NCBI GenBank assembly: GCA_032622095.1
Contig: CP136066.1
Coordinates: 90,541,319 to 90,605,318 of the forward strand
Source of the DNA: Siphonodentalium dalli
Lineage: Eukaryota; Mollusca; Scaphopoda; Gadilida; Siphonodentaliidae
Length of the DNA stretch: 64,000 bases
Reading direction: 5' to 3'
The translations under genes and the position numbers were made by a program. Below are positions 12,511 to 26,418 of the stretch, in pieces (within the stretch, counting starts at the first letter, position 1; every line of letters starts with the position of its first letter). The notes below the pieces were generated by a model, which saw only the letters and a program-made list of their open reading frames with translations, made no database searches and was not told where the DNA came from.

Positions 12511-15300
12511 TATTATATATTTCTAGATTTAGTTACAAATTTTATACCTGTATATTGTACAAAGAAATGTTTGACAAATGTATCTATATCAATATTACCA
12601 TAGGGGTCATTAAAAATTAGATACGACGAAACAAAATTTTGAAGGGTGCATGTGATTGTGAGGAATAATAGGATCATAGGTAAATTTAATTCATGGACTA
12701 CATGTATCAGGTAAATTTTTATATTTCAAATGATGACAGGAATGTGGAAAGTTGAACTACCCAAGTAATACTGGCTATCCGCACGAAGAGATATACATGT
12801 ATATAAAAAGCAAAATAGAAGATGGCTGCTGGCGACCATGTTTCCAAAAAAATTCAAATCATTCGATAGCTCCCATCTAGATCTAGTGGTCACCCCGAAG
12901 ATCAATATGAAGTTTGGTGACTATCAGATGAGGGATGTGGTCTGTAGAGGTGCTAAAGAAAAGAATTCAGTCATACAAAGAGTAAGATACAAAATTTCTG
13001 TCTGTGGTCATGTTTTTAACGAAATTCGGAAAAAAATAGATCACTCTCATCCTGGTTATCCAGAAGATCATTGTGGAATCTGGTGACGATCGGACAATGT
13101 ATGTCGTCTGTAGGATCAACCAAATTATTTAGCCATAAAAATAGTAAAACTCAAGATCACCGCTGGCAGTGATGTTTTCACAAGGAAATTTTGAGAAAAA
13201 ATATGGCTCCCATCCAGTGGTGACCCAAAATATCCACATGATAAACAGTTCTCCAATAAATGCTGGCTGCAGGGTGCGCCAATTGATTCAAATTTGAAAT
13301 TTGGCAGGGTGTACTGCTGATGGTCATGTTTTCCCCGCAAATTTGATAGACTAATGAACAAGACCACTGAATCCGTTGAATCAATATACATATACACATA
13401 TATATGTGCATTGTTATCCACACTACTGGTATATAAAGGTACTGAAAATAACTATATTATACTAGTATACACAAAATAAACCATATATTATGGCTATGGG
13501 TTCTAATATCCGAACATGACAGCTGAGAACTTGGTGTGAATTGAAGAGTATTGGGGTCTCCAGAATATCTACTCCTCCACGTTAAAAACATGCCATTAAA
13601 TAGCATAAGTATAATCTAGCTCGAAGACAGAAGTGATCCATCAAACCGCTCTTAATTCAACCAGGTCATCACACCCCATGTATGGTCGATCACATGATGA
13701 TCTAGGTGGAATCGGGCTTCTCAATGTACCGCCGGTACCACACATACCGCTACCGGTATCGATACTTTGCTAGTACCGTGGTTCCTGTACCGGTACTGTC
13801 AAGCCATTTTATAGTTCTAGGAATATCTAGAGGTAATACAGTGCTGAAAATCACAAGCCACGAACTCTATTATTAACATAAACTAATGATAATTTGATAT
13901 CAGAATAAAGAAACTATTTTGGGATATTAGATACCATTTTGGAATATACTAACAAACTTTCCCGTAGAGTTTAGTGATGCGCAAATGACAACATAGACAA
14001 TTCAATCAACCAAAATAGAACTATTCGTTGCACACGTTTTGTGGTTTTAACTTATTGTTCTTCTGTGTGTGATAAACTGATAGAAAGTAACGCGACACAC
14101 GTCGGTGGTTTTCACTTCCCAATATTCAATCAGATTAAAAGTCGCGCGGTCGGCCATTTTAAATCTAAACAATAATGAGTCAAGTTAGGCAACAATTCTC
14201 TCCACGAGTTCCTATACCAAATATGAACTATCATGTCTATTCAGCAAATTACATGTACACTGTGCACGGTTCGTGGATATTCGTTCCCGATTTTATTATA
14301 TAACTGCATGTTCCATGAGACCCATTTAAATTCAAAATGGTCTACCTTATATATACAAACTGATACGACATGTGAACGGGTACGTGTGTATGTGATTAAT
14401 CAAAACGTGTGGGCCATACTTGTGGGTGGGGGCGTTGGTGAATAAAAGATAAGAAATTGTAACTGGGTTTAGTGTATAATTGCCACAACTGGGCAAAACG
14501 TAAGTTACAATCACAAGTTCCCAACACAAAATAATCTTTGAAGATTAAAACAATATCACAAGGCCGTGCTTTCAAAGAATTGGAATTCACCCATTGAAGA
14601 GTTATAATAGACACATACAAACCAGGAACCACCCTTCCGTGACCGACCTCTCGCGCCATGAATACAATCACGATCGATGTGCATCGCGTGTAGTTTAAAG
14701 AGCGAAACTTGATACTATTGTATTTTTCCAGACAGCCTGCTGATCTAGGAACGTGCATATATGCAACCACAGTACCGAGTACCGGTGGATCTGCACACCA
14801 GCACCGTTACCGCAAAAAAATGCCAGAGTACGCGGTACCGGTACTGCGTACCGTTGAGAAGCCTGGGTGGAATTGTTGTATACAAAACAGCACTACATGT
14901 AAATATAAAATAATTACAGATTATTTCCACATATAATCAGTGACTACAGGCAGTCTAACAAAATAAAGTTTCAGTGACACTCGATCCGAAGAGGGGGGTA
15001 ATTTCAGCTGTTACAGTCAATGCACATGCCGTTCAAACGTAGTAGTCTATTTTCCCCATGTTAAACGACATCCGCAAATAACAAATAACGCTAACCTACT
15101 GCAAATGTTTTACACGACAACTGTTAACATATTTGGGCTGAATTCATCTGATGTGGTACGATTCCTCAAAATAAACAACAAACCATCGTTACTTGGAAAT
15201 GTTGTTTGTGCTAACATTTACACAAATCCTCCAGCTCCTCTATCCTGGCACATACGTCAGATGAGAAACAGCCATTAGAGAACCGCCCAAATTGGGCGAA
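12511..15300. repeat. Dispersed repeat, copy A
   Basis: 12511-13704 and 14874-15300 align with 31417-33877 (copy B) apart from the insertion at 13713-14865. Both copies begin TATTATATATTTCTAGATTTAG directly after a Helitron-like terminus, so this unit may itself be a Helitron-like or composite element. The interior has a loose ~160-bp periodicity with recurring GGTGACNATCNGATGAG and TTTTAACGAAATTCGG words. Similarity to copy B ends near 15290. Confidence 0.82.
13713..14865. mobile_element. hAT-like non-autonomous DNA transposon
   Basis: The 8-bp sequence GGTGGAAT is present on both sides (13705-13712 and 14866-14873), a perfect hAT-type target duplication. The termini are inverted (CGGGCTTCTCAA and TTGAGAAGCCTG). 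Subterminal regions are rich in GTACCGGTA words. Copy B of the host repeat lacks this insertion near 32450 and reads straight through. No transposase frame remains; the largest internal frame is 124 codons and unrecognised. Confidence 0.87.
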
Positions 15301-18300
15301 ATGACTTCAATCCATCTTTCTGGAACATATACTGTTTGTAGAAACTAGAAAGGCATTTCCGGTATTTATCGACCTATTTCGATGCCGGGACATATTCAAA
15401 AGCGGATATGATTATGTGTATATATGTTAAAGCGCAAATCGCCATGTCCACAGGCTGCAATCATTACAATCTGGTTCCGCTTTTATGTCAGGTTCAGTGT
15501 TATATCGGCGATTCGATAGCACCAAAAACGCTGTTTTCGAATGTCTTGGAGTGACTTCGAGATCGGCTGCATCCGGCGATGGGATCTCGAAGTTACAGAT
15601 CGCCAGGATATGTGACGTCACGTTTCCACCAAATCCTTAAAGAGAGCAGTCGTATTGCCGATCATTTCCAAGATGGCGGACAAAAATGAAAATGGCGGAT
15701 AATGCTGGAATTTGATTGAATTATACCTACAAATGAGATAAATCGGATAAGATATATTTTAATATTTGGACATTTACGAGTCTCTTATCCTCACATGGAA
15801 AAACAGTCGTAAATGTAAAATATAATATAAGTTCTGCCTCGATAAGGCTACTTTGGTGGACTATTGAATGAATGAAAAAAGTCAATGTGTGCCACATTCA
15901 TTCATTCAATCACCCTGTGGTTGATATATTTTTATCTTTCGATTCGATGGTTGTTTTATGAAATCATTTATCTAATCTCATGAAACTGTTTTGGAAACGT
16001 GGAGTTTATTGTTAATTCGATGATTAAATTAGAAGAATGCCTATTGTTTGTATTGGATACTAAAAGTGGCATTCGATGTGGCTACAGTCGCGGTTATCGC
16101 AGTTCCAGATTTTTCGGAAATGGACATGCGCAATAGTATTTCCGATATCGGCTGTAGCCGAAGCTGCAGCTGATCTCGAAGTCCATATTGTTTTACTTGG
16201 TGCATCAGAAATTCGAGCTCAGAAATTCAGGATAATCATTATTATGTCGATAACAATTTTAATTGTTTTAAATTGATATAAAATTACGACAATTTAATTA
16301 ATAGATATATTACGTACCGCACCGTCCTTCAAAATATTGATAGCATAATGTGCTGTAGGAATACGGTATTTTTTCACAGTGTATAATATGCAAATAATTA
16401 ACTGATTGACTCGATGTACTGAATGTTCCAACCCAGCGGGGGTGTAAATTGAATTTCGCGATCATGGGAATTTGGTCTAGTCTGACGTGCAGTTGAAAAT
16501 GTCAAGGATGCCCCCCCCCCCCTTACCCACGGAGACCATCTATCCACGTTCCTGAATGGTGTATATGACAAATAAGTCAAATATTATATCTCTATAAAAG
16601 TGACACAAGAACGAACGGCAACTATATAATGCCAACTGAAGCTGCGTTCTGTTTAACTCACAGGCATAATGTATCCAAATCTGCTGAAACCATTGTTTAC
16701 AAGAAGATAAATGACGTGGTTAAAGAATATTATTGACGCAATTGTTGTTTGTTTGCTTGTTTGTTTGTTAGTTGACTGAACATAGACGCTACCGAATTGC
16801 GTATATATATGGGACTCGGCGTCAGAGCGCAAACCATCCCCCAGCTTTATCATAGAGTGATCTCCCATCGTTCACTGTACCGTACCTTGCAACAGTCTGG
16901 ACAGAATGTTTGTAAATCAAATTGAAGGGATTTATTGCAGGAATGCGTATGTTCTATAATTATGTTTAACTTTGATTTTTATTTAGATTTTTTTTTATTT
17001 GTACAATAACAAATGATATAACAACAAAATTATGAACAATTATATGATAAGTATTGTACAGGAGCAGCATGACCATTGTTGGTCGTCTTCCTGCTGCCCC
17101 TGAATGATATATAAACATAAGGATGGCGGATGTATTCAGGGACCACAGGGTTCGATACCTCTAGATACGGCACCAATATGTTTTATAAAGTCTATTTCTG
17201 GAAAGGCCACTAGCTTTGTTCCGATGAACAGTTTTACTATAAGCAGAGTCGACACATTTTCACAGGTTATAAAATTATCCAAAAAAATTTGTTCTGTCAA
17301 TTATATCTCTCAAGTATTCCATTAAATAACATTAATACTAGACTTGACTGATTAGACTTTTCATATATCGTTCCATTCCGGTCATGGTATGTGTACATGG
17401 ATAATTCACTTTATCGGAGTTAAGAACATTGTTCTATATGTAGCTACGTTCAGTGTCATGGGCAATTATGTCAGAGAGATGATGGTATTGCAGGAGGTTC
17501 ACTCATGTGAACGCTAGGGCATGTTCAGACTTCATTTGTCGAAGGATGAAGATGGTTCATTGAAATCACTGATACAGAATAAACAGACAATTTTCGCAAT
17601 ATGTAAGCGAGAACCTGTGTGCTTGCACCTGTGGTTCCAAGGTAAACATGCGTGTGGTTCAATTGTGCCAATAAACGTCTTCATTCTTCTATTTTTTGTT
17701 TTTAGTGCAACCTTTCGGATCAAATGTGATCTGGAATCCCTCACGATATGGTTCTGATTTGTCTCGCGGTCTTGGTCGTATTAAATTGGACTAGAAGTTG
17801 TGATTTTATAACATAATCTTTGAAGAGGCGGGCGTTTGGAAACGAAGACACCTACGTAAGTTCTCTGAAAGGTTGAAGTATTATAACAGGCGATATAGCC
17901 GAAAAATGGAGTCGACTCGGAACTAACTGCAACACAAATGCCTTTTGATATACTAGATAGCTGAGTGTCTACTGCAATAACATATTTATTTTAGGAAAAT
18001 CCATGCAGTTGGAAAAAATTTGGAGAAAAAAATTGTCCATGGCAACGACTGCTAATAATCGGTATTTGGACATTTTACATTAAAATTTGCATATCATGAA
18101 TAATTGAATAACTACCTAAAAGTTTACATTGGTTTATAGAATCACTTGTAGTGGCCGACGTTTCCACATATACATGGCGATTTTGAAATGTCAAGGTCAC
18201 GTATGAATATCAAGGTCATTGTTAAACATCTTGACTTCTTGACGGTGATTGATATGCTGACACCTCTTGAATTATTTGTTGTGCAAACTCAATGGATATA

Positions 18301-18990
18301 TACCGAACAACCAATGCGGTACCCACCCCGATTTTCACGCGGAGAAAATCTAGACCCACCGGCCCCGCCCAAACAAGTGTGACACCCCCACCCTACACAC
18401 CTTTTTGAAGCTTAATTCAGCCGCCCCTGTACAATTCTTTTTAATATTTATCATTGTATTTTAAGTTGAATATTTGTCACTACATTAAAACGAGCGTAAA
18501 ATACGTCATTTGGTTTTATTTTATTTTATTTTTTTATTGGCAATGGCATATGTGAATAAAAAACTTTATTAAATAATAACCACAAATAACTTCAAGTTGA
18601 ATATTAGATGGAATATTATTTGGGTTTGTGATGGCTAGTTGCCGTGAGTTGTTTTAAGTCTGCAGTAGGTTGAAAAATACGATGTTAATTCTATGATGAT
18701 ATATTTATATTCGATAATACTGTTCTGTACATTTTAAGCATTGCCTAGTAAGAACTCTCTTATTTCCATGATGTTTCTAAATATGTCTAAAATTTACAGA
18801 AGAGACCCTATTTTAAACGAAATTATTACTATTATATATTAGTATTCGATACTAAAACAAAAAAAGAAGATAACTTGTGTTGTATTGCCATTTAAAGATT
18901 TACTAGATTAAAATTAGGATTGTAGATTGGAAATCTGCATTTTATGGAATAGTTAGATAAAGTAATATATTCAATAAAATGCCTAAATAA
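15300..18990. other. No convincing gene; scattered repeat fragments
   Basis: Only frames shorter than about 80 codons are present, none recognisable. A CCAAGATGGCGG motif lies at about 15668. A poly-C run (about 16509-16520) followed by ACCCACGGAGACCATCTATCC belongs to the same dispersed family as 4985-5012 and 38660-38700. Confidence 0.5.
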
Positions 18991-19088
18991 AACGTCACCG
19001 CGCAGCCAGCAGTCGTGTGATCGAGACAACCGTTGACATATATTTACTGTTGATACCGTTGACAGGAAGATGTTCGAGCACTTTTCCG

Positions 19089-19483
19089 ATTAAAGGTAAT
19101 CAATCAGATCAGACGCTCCTAAATTACTATTACTTTGGCTTCGGGGGTAAAACATATTTTATTCGAGTCGAGGAACCAACCCATCAAAGCTCAGAGTGAT
19201 CAGATATCGATTTTTGAAGTTCGTTATTTCTCGAGATGTGTATTAATATATGTGGTCCAGAAACACGTGGTCAAACGGAGGGTCTCGGACAAAATTGCGG
19301 ATGAAGATAGATAACTCTACAATCAAGTGATAATAGGGTCAAATTTCGTGATACTTTAGTGATAATACGGCCATATTTTGTTGAACAAAATGTTGATAAA
19401 TAAGTTTTGGAAAATTTTATACCACAGTTGACAGTGGTTAGCATTATTTTGTTGCAATAAATCGATTCTGATAACTAAAGCTG
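19089..19483. mobile_element. Degraded copy of the TTAA (piggyBac-type) MITE family
   Basis: The left end TTAAAGGTAATCAATCAGATCAGACGC matches the terminus of the intact element at 51198, and GGCTTCGGGGGTAAAA follows as in that copy. The interior matches 24564-24935 in reverse orientation. The right terminus is missing near 19483. Confidence 0.65.
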
Positions 19484-19577
19484 ACTCGTTCACAAAATGT
19501 TTTCATGAGCAACTTCCCGAATATCCAAACTCAACAGGATGCGTTTATCTCCTAAATGAGCCATCCAAAAAGTTTTG

Positions 19578-19792
19578 TACAGTAATGCCATAAATAATCG
19601 ACTCCTTAACCACAGCATAATTATGGGTAACTTCAGGATTTAGTCGGATATATGGCTTGTTGCCATTTATCGGAAAGTGCTCACTGAGAGCTTTCCGATG
19701 AATGGCAACAAGCCATATTTCCAATTAAATCCTGAAAAGTCACCCACAATTCTGCTGTGGTTAAGGAGTCGATTATTTAGGGCATTACTGTA
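19578..19792. mobile_element. Tc1/mariner-type hairpin MITE
   Basis: The element reads TA-CAGTAATGCC ... GGCATTACTG-TA. Almost the whole ~215 bp is one inverted repeat, with arms at about 19578-19675 and 19693-19792 around a short loop. TA flanks and CAGT termini fit the Tc1/mariner superfamily. Non-coding. Confidence 0.85.
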
Positions 19793-20048
19793 TATCTGTA
19801 TTTTAGTTTTGAGTAACGTATCGTTAACATCAGTTCATATTTCTACCTATAAGGGTACGTTCATCCACTTGAAAATTTGCACGGCGTTACGGCGTTTGTT
19901 GCAGGCATTTTCTCAAAGAAACCCCTATATATATGGTGCCAGAATATGTATGGCAACATGCATATACAATACACATTTACCAGAACTAACGGCATGAGAA
20001 GTACAATTTCGGTAGTTCCACCTGTAACCGTGCAACTAACACATTGCC

Positions 20049-20306
20049 TTAACCCTTTGAGTGCCAGGGGCCGATATTATCGGCCCTAAATCTACACAAT
20101 AAGTCTGTTAAAGAATAAAATAAAATATATTAAAATTGTCAAAAATTGTAAAAAAAAAAAAAACAAACAAACAAACAAATTGTTAAGCCAATGCATTCTC
20201 TTATATATGCGAGGCGACCTATGGTCGACTCGCATATATAAGAGAATGCATTGGCACAGGGTATATGGGTTGATACAAAAATCGGACCTGGCACTCAAAG
20301 GGTTAA
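20049..20306. mobile_element. TTAA-flanked MITE with central 67-bp hairpin
   Basis: Termini are TTAACCCTTTGAGTGCCAGG and its inverse CCTGGCACTCAAAGGGTTAA; TTAA target sites suggest piggyBac-type mobilisation. A related copy is at 48844-49084. A near-perfect 67-bp palindrome (20188-20254) sits inside. Confidence 0.85.
20188..20254. repeat. 67-bp palindrome, copy 1
   Basis: It begins CCAATGCATTCTCTTATA and ends with the inverse. About 31 of 32 stem positions pair around a 3-base loop; one internal mismatch is present. The same sequence occurs at 48166, 48453 and 48896. Confidence 0.9.
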
Positions 20307-20309
20307 AAT

Positions 20310-21040
20310 ACCTGTATGATTCATTGTTGCGGAAAAGTCTAGTTAGAGGCAAATGTCGATTGCATCACCACTAGTAGAACTAAATAGTTGTTACTTATCA
20401 ATTAGTTATCTGTGGTGCAGTCAGGGGGGGGGTCGGAAAAATATTTCAGGCACGTATGGCATTTTTCCCCTTTCGATATTTTGTTGTAAACCACCCACCC
20501 CCACCGCCAATTTTGTTTCCGTTTTCGGCAGTTTTTTCCGACCATTTTTTTACACCCACCCCCCCCCCCTTTTAACACTAAAACAGAGATTTGCGGGGGG
20601 GAATTCACTGTAAACAGCTGTATATGAATTTCTGTGCATACTATTTATCATGGATGTTAACATGGACATGTAAATAGGAATGAGTCATTTTTAGGTCATT
20701 CGGCCAAAAATACATGGCTGCCAGCGGCCATCTTGGATTTCAAAATTTGCAACAAAATACAACACGATAACTGCCTGCAGTCAGTTTACCAGTTAGAATT
20801 ACATGATTTCTCTCATTCAAAGTGGTTTTGAAGCCCAACTCATTGCCAAAACACTAAAAAAACAAGCGTTTTTCACTCGGTTTATGGCACATTGTAGCTA
20901 TCTATACCGAAATTCCTACCAATTAATTCCTGGCAAATTTGTGAGTGTTAAGGTGTATTGCTAATCAGGTGTCAAGTCTAAAGTTTATTTTTATCATAAT
21001 CAGAATATTTCGACAGACGGATAATAAGAGATGATCAGAA
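20310..21040. other. No gene seen
   Basis: G/C homopolymer runs (20423, 20560) and a GCGGCCATCTTGGATT repeat word at about 20743. No supported coding frame. Confidence 0.45.
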
Positions 21041-21050
21041 AAGCACATCG

Positions 21051-21345
21051 GCTCTGCTGTGCCACGGCGGGATGCCTGGACCGATCGGGCCCCGCTCTAT
21101 ACGGCATGTGCAGCAGCTCTGCTGTGCCACGGCGGGATGCCTGGACCGATCGGCCCCGCTCTATACGGCATGTGCATCAGCTCTGCTGTGCCGCGGCGGA
21201 ATGCCTGGGTCGATCGGGCCCCGCTCTATACGGCATGTGCATCAGCTCTGCTGTGCCGCGGCGGGATGCCTGGGTCGATCGGGCCCCGCTCTGCTGTGCC
21301 GCGGCGGAATGCCTGGGTCGATCGGGCCCCGCTCTATACGGCACA
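21051..21345. repeat. GC-rich 65-bp minisatellite
   Basis: Units start GCTCTGCTGTGCCNCGGCGG at 21051, 21116, 21180, 21245 and 21288; spacings are 65, 64, 65 and 43 bp, and a last full-length unit follows. The 43-bp unit has an internal deletion. The block is far more GC-rich than its surroundings and all three plus-strand frames are open across it, so the 110-150-codon frames there are repeat artefacts. Confidence 0.92.
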
Positions 21346-21499
21346 TTTATCTGGTGTGGAGCGGGGTGTTCTCGGCCATGGTACCCGGTGAAGCGGTATC
21401 GCAGGGATGGTGGGAGTGATGGTGTACCACAGTGGTTGGTAGTTGTAGATACAGGCGCATGCATTGTTCGGATCTCAAAGTAATGTGTGTAGCTGTAGA

Positions 21500-24400
21500 T
21501 TGCTCCTGTCTGGTATACTGTGGATGAAAATATTGCTACGCACTGTGCATATAATCTGTAAGTTTTATGTAGGCATACATATGTTAATTAATGTAGTCTA
21601 AATGGCATTACTTGATTTAGTAGACAACAAACTTGATTGATTGAAGTTTGGATTGTTCCTATAAATATTCGGAAATTTCGGCCATAGACAACACAATTAA
21701 CTTACCAAATTAAAATAAATTACAGCGACCATGCACTAAGCGCCCCGTAACTTATAATATATGTAGTCAATTATACATGATATATATACGAGAAGCTCGA
21801 TTACCTCTATATATGTTCCGAAATCTAGGCATTGACATTGTGTATACTGACAGTGTCACAAAATTTGCATGATGTACAGTACATCACGCATCCAGTTGGA
21901 TTTTTGGGTTTGTTGTGAGAATAAAAGATCGCAAAATTCCCCAAAGAATCGTGTTATCAGCACCCCGGATACATTGCAACATAACTACCCTTTCCGCTGC
22001 ACAGTATATGAATTGTCGTCCTGACTTGTTAGTAAAAATAATAATGTAATCCCTTTTTAGTCGAAGTCGAAAGTAATTCAAACAACATTGAATGATAGTC
22101 ATTTTATTAGCGATGCGGATATGGTACAAGAATAAAACAATAAATAAAACAAGGTTACCCTTCGTGTTATCAAAGACAAAATGCAATGAATATGCACTGC
22201 AGAAGACACTGTTGGTGACATACACATGTATAATATTACAATATCACTTTGATAACAGTCACGTTTCGCATAACGAACGACGACATAATTATTTCGAATA
22301 GGGTACTACGTCACTAGAATTTGTGTTCTTTCTTTTCGTTGTCGTTTTCCCCTATTCGTTGTTACGATTACGGTTTCGGATGTTCAACAACGCTCACGAA
22401 ATTGACACGAATACATCATATAGTAATAATTTCGCGATCGTTTATCAGCTCCTCAATGATGATTCTGAGCTTATGTCCTAAAATTGTGATCGCCATGTGG
22501 CCTTAATTTGTATTTATCCATTAGTGATAATCAAATCGTTCGTCGTCTTGAAACTGGAGAACCTGGCAATTGTAATTCGTTAAAGGCACGGGAGGTCTTC
22601 GTTGTCGAAATATTCATATTTGTTCCAACCGCCACAAACAGACAGAATATTAAAATGTACATAGTTGTGTTCATATATACCACAGTCATCGCGTAAATAG
22701 CATGCTATCATCAAGATATACTATGTATTACCTAAACAAGAACCTGATTGCGTTACAGAGGACAGCGCAATTCTATTGGATAATCACACAAAAAAATGAT
22801 ATAAACGCTCTTTATTATTTCCATATCAGGAATACACTAACAAATAACGCTCTTTATGTGTATCATCATAATATAGACAAACGCCAGGAACAGTAACGTT
22901 TTGTGCATTTGTTTACACAACAATGGGTAACATCTGACAATAACATAATGTTTATGCGATATTTCTAATTGCTATACGAACAAAGTCTGTCTATATTTTG
23001 AATATTCTTCGGTTTATGGCGGTTTTCGACGGAAGTGAGTATTTTACCAGCATACCCACCACCAAGGCCTCCCATGCCTTTAATCTCAATAAACATGGTA
23101 TGTGAGATATACAACTTTAAATAAAAATACATGACAAAAGCACATTTAACAGGTACATAATGATATAATAGTATATGCAATATTAATGTATGCATTGAAG
23201 GCACATCCGCCCGAATCTTATGTTCTGAAACCTTTAAGTGCGAATGAGACTCTTCCCTGAGAACGGGAACCTATTCGACAGCACCAACCCGAAACAGGAC
23301 AATTCCTATTCCAAGTGTGTTCACTGTGAATATCGCAACGTTATTGATATGGGATCATTGGACATAATATCAAAAATAGAAAAAAGAATCATTGTGGATG
23401 TGCCCGTTACTACATACAGACTGTCTATTTATTTGATACACTCGCGTCATTCACACGGGAATACTGTCATAGCGACATGCATACACATAAATGTATCAAT
23501 GTTGACTTGAGACGATGGGGCACATGAGCTACAGAAACACAAAGCGCTAAGCTATGACATGATAACAAAATAATTACTGCGAGTGATAAGCCCGATTGTA
23601 TCACAAACAGACTAGTTATCGTCAATTCTGCGAAAAGGTTTTTGGACCGTGTGAAACATTACGACTACAAATAGCTATACGTAATAATTATCTGTCGTCA
23701 TTCATTATGCGAAAAGTGTCCAATATAACGCATCGTTGATAAAATCATTAAAAATACTTGGGGTGATTGTGCAGCTCTGTACTTTTCGTCGAATATGGCG
23801 AATCGGATGTGGGAGAAGGTAACGTCTCCTAGGGTTCATGCTGTCAATGACCAATTATTTTTCTAAAATGGCCAAAGCGAAAAATTTCATTTGGCCAAAC
23901 TTTTTGTCCAAAAAGTTACATGGCAATATAGTCAGCAATTTCACTGAAACCTTTAATTCGTTAACAGGCGATCAGCATATACTCGCCCGTGTATGGATAA
24001 CAGTTCTACCAAAGGTCACACAACTTATATGTCAAAACAAAGATTATATGCCACCAGCATGGTGTCTTTTCTGGAGCATTTCTTAATCAAGTGACAATTC
24101 TTTACTGCTTCTTGGTCTTAAAATAAGACAATTTTGAGACCAATTTGAGATAATTGGTGCTATCGTATGTTGATATACCACATGTTACCACGCTGGTCAT
24201 CCTACAATCCCCGCCGGGGGGGGGGTGGGGGAGGGGGGTATTGAGTAAACCGTGTTTCGGGCACGAGTGAAAACTACAGGTATGTTTGTTTTGAGGGGAA
24301 TTTTGTTATTAATTGTTTTTATTTGGACACAACTCCGGATCCGCGAGGAGCTTGATGAACCCAGCTTCAACCAAATGCCAACAGTTCGACGAATAAAGCT

Positions 24401-24560
24401 TTATCAAGTGACGAAATGCTTGATGAATTGAGAGAATAAGTTTCTATTTTCAATTCTGTGTGTTTTCAGCTTCAAGATGAGTGCGTTCATTGTGATACAG
24501 TTGGACAATGTTGTCAACTTGCCATTGATATGGATAGTTATGGAAACTATTGGAATTAGC
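21500..24560. other. No gene seen
   Basis: AT-rich sequence. A G-rich tract lies at 24212-24240. Frames of up to 113 codons (e.g. 22225-21884 minus) have no recognisable domain or splice support. Confidence 0.45.
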
Positions 24561-24563
24561 TGC

Positions 24564-24935
24564 ATTTATAGGTACTCAATCCGATCAGACGGTCCCCATA
24601 TCATCAAGTTACAACAACAACATCATTTCTTCAAAATACGCTTTAGTTATCAGAATCGTTTAAGTACAACAAAATGATCCGGGTAAAAAATTTAACAAAA
24701 ACCTGTTATTTATCAACAAAATATGGCCGTATTATCACTTGATTATCACGAAATTTTGACGTATTACCACTTGATTTTAAAGTTATCCATCTTCGTCCGC
24801 AATTTTGTCCGAGACCGTCGCCTTGACGATTTTTTTCTATATCTATATATCTGATCACTCGGATCATTCCGGATTTACCCCCGAAGCCAAAGAAATAGTA
24901 ATTTGCGAGCGTTAATTCGGATTATGCATCTTTAA
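24564..24935. mobile_element. Degraded TTAA-family MITE
   Basis: The left terminus AGGTACTCAATCCGATCAGACGG and the right region TTTACCCCCGAAGCCAAAGAAATAG match the TIRs of the element at 51198-51485. The right terminus is mutated. The interior is shared with 19089-19483 and 34970-35395. Confidence 0.7.
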
Positions 24936-25913
24936 GTTTGGACACTCAACGCTGTCGGAGTAAATCCCAACGCGCGGACACGAATTTTACCCGCTTCGCG
25001 GTTTACTCCTGCCCGCATTTCGTTTTACTTTATCCATGTACGGTATGTTTGGAAAGATGTCTTTATTCGAGTTACTGTATAGGGATTTGGGTTTTATAGC
25101 ATAAAACACGTCACTGGTAGAGTGTCCCATATTATATGGATTGCTCCACGGTTTCAAAAAATATGCTCGAGAAGTGTCTACAGTGAAAGTGTTGCTGCAT
25201 GAAACTTAAATTTACCCCGAAATTCCGAATGCGCTCGACTAAGATTGTGTTTTTTCTCGAGAACTGAACTCATGACACCGCATAAATATGCATTGCCTAT
25301 ACGTCTTCCACTGGTTGGTATAACTTATAAATTTACTACTTTTGACTAATAAGACTAACCCTGGTATGAAAAACTGTTATAGCCTTATGTGCGGCTTACT
25401 GCATGGTTTACGACCCACAGTGGGGATAATAGGAAGACTAGCGTTATTACCGGATGGACGTATATACATGTATTTTAGTTGCTGAGGTCCCTATTTCTGT
25501 TCACAGTTCCATTGTCATCTTCGTGCAACTCTTCAGTTATCAGTAATTTTGTTTATATTATAGTTTAGCATGTTCTCAATAATCCCTTATTTATTTATTT
25601 TTGCAATGTGGCCAAAGTTTTTTTTTTTTAAATTGAGAATTGGTGAAAAAAAAATGGCCAAACGAATTTTATGGTCCGCGTGAACGATACGCACCCTTCC
25701 CCAATTGTAATCGAAGCTGAAAGTTCAAACAACACTGCATGATTGTTTGTCATTTTGACCGACGATGACGTATATTCACATAAGAAAATAACATAACTCA
25801 ATCGAAATCAAATTTGATATTCAGCTTGCTCCATTGTAGCCAAAGGGTGGAGAATTCGTTGTCACGCAAAGCTACATTCTACTATATCCATAACCGCGGT
25901 TGTATATATACGG

Positions 25914-26036
25914 ATGGAATCCGGTGCTGCCAATGTTTTGGCGAGTTTGATTACAGTAACAACTAAAATGTCGTCTAAGACTGAAATAAAATCGGATTTA
26001 TCGCAGACGAAGGAGCACATCCGCTACACGAAGTAG
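25914..26036 (+). CDS. Candidate short first exon / 40-codon ORF
   Basis: A TATATATA element (25902-25910) lies just upstream of an ATG at 25914. The frame runs 40 codons (MESGAANVLASLIT..., Lys/Ser-rich second half) to TAG at 26034. A donor-like GAA/GTAGGT overlaps the stop, so it could be a first exon spliced at about 26032. I do not recognise the peptide and found no second exon. It lies antisense to the likely 3' UTR of the receptor gene. Weak call. Confidence 0.2.
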   Translation: MESGAANVLASLITVTTKMSSKTEIKSDLSQTKEHIRYTK

Positions 26037-26418
26037 GTTATAACGCCCTGATGTGTGCTATAATTTGACGACGAAATTAGACAACGCATCGTTAAGTCAC
26101 TTGTTTTGAGAGACCAGTTTTATAACCGAACCAAGTTTGTTTTCTTTCGCTTGAAAGTCTTCACTGCTCAAATTGTTGCTTTTAGTTCTCTGCATGGTTA
26201 TCACAATAAAAAGACATGGTCACATACTTCATTGCATCTACCCTGTCCTTATTATATCATACTGGTGCAAGCTATATATTTTGAAGAAAATATACAGGCT
26301 GTGCGGTATACTTTTAACAAAGACAATAGGGGGCAGCTCACACGCCCGACTTCCAGTTTTTGCCGCTATGGAGCAACCTGGGGAGGCCTGAATATATATA
26401 ACAATTTGAATCAGATGT

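Noticed and set aside
14396-14770. 124-codon minus-strand frame inside the hAT-like element
   Set aside because: No transposase motif, position spans AT-rich non-coding sequence; likely chance.
21031-21483. 150-, 110- and 115-codon frames with repeated GC-rich peptides
   Set aside because: All three frames are open only because of the 65-bp minisatellite.
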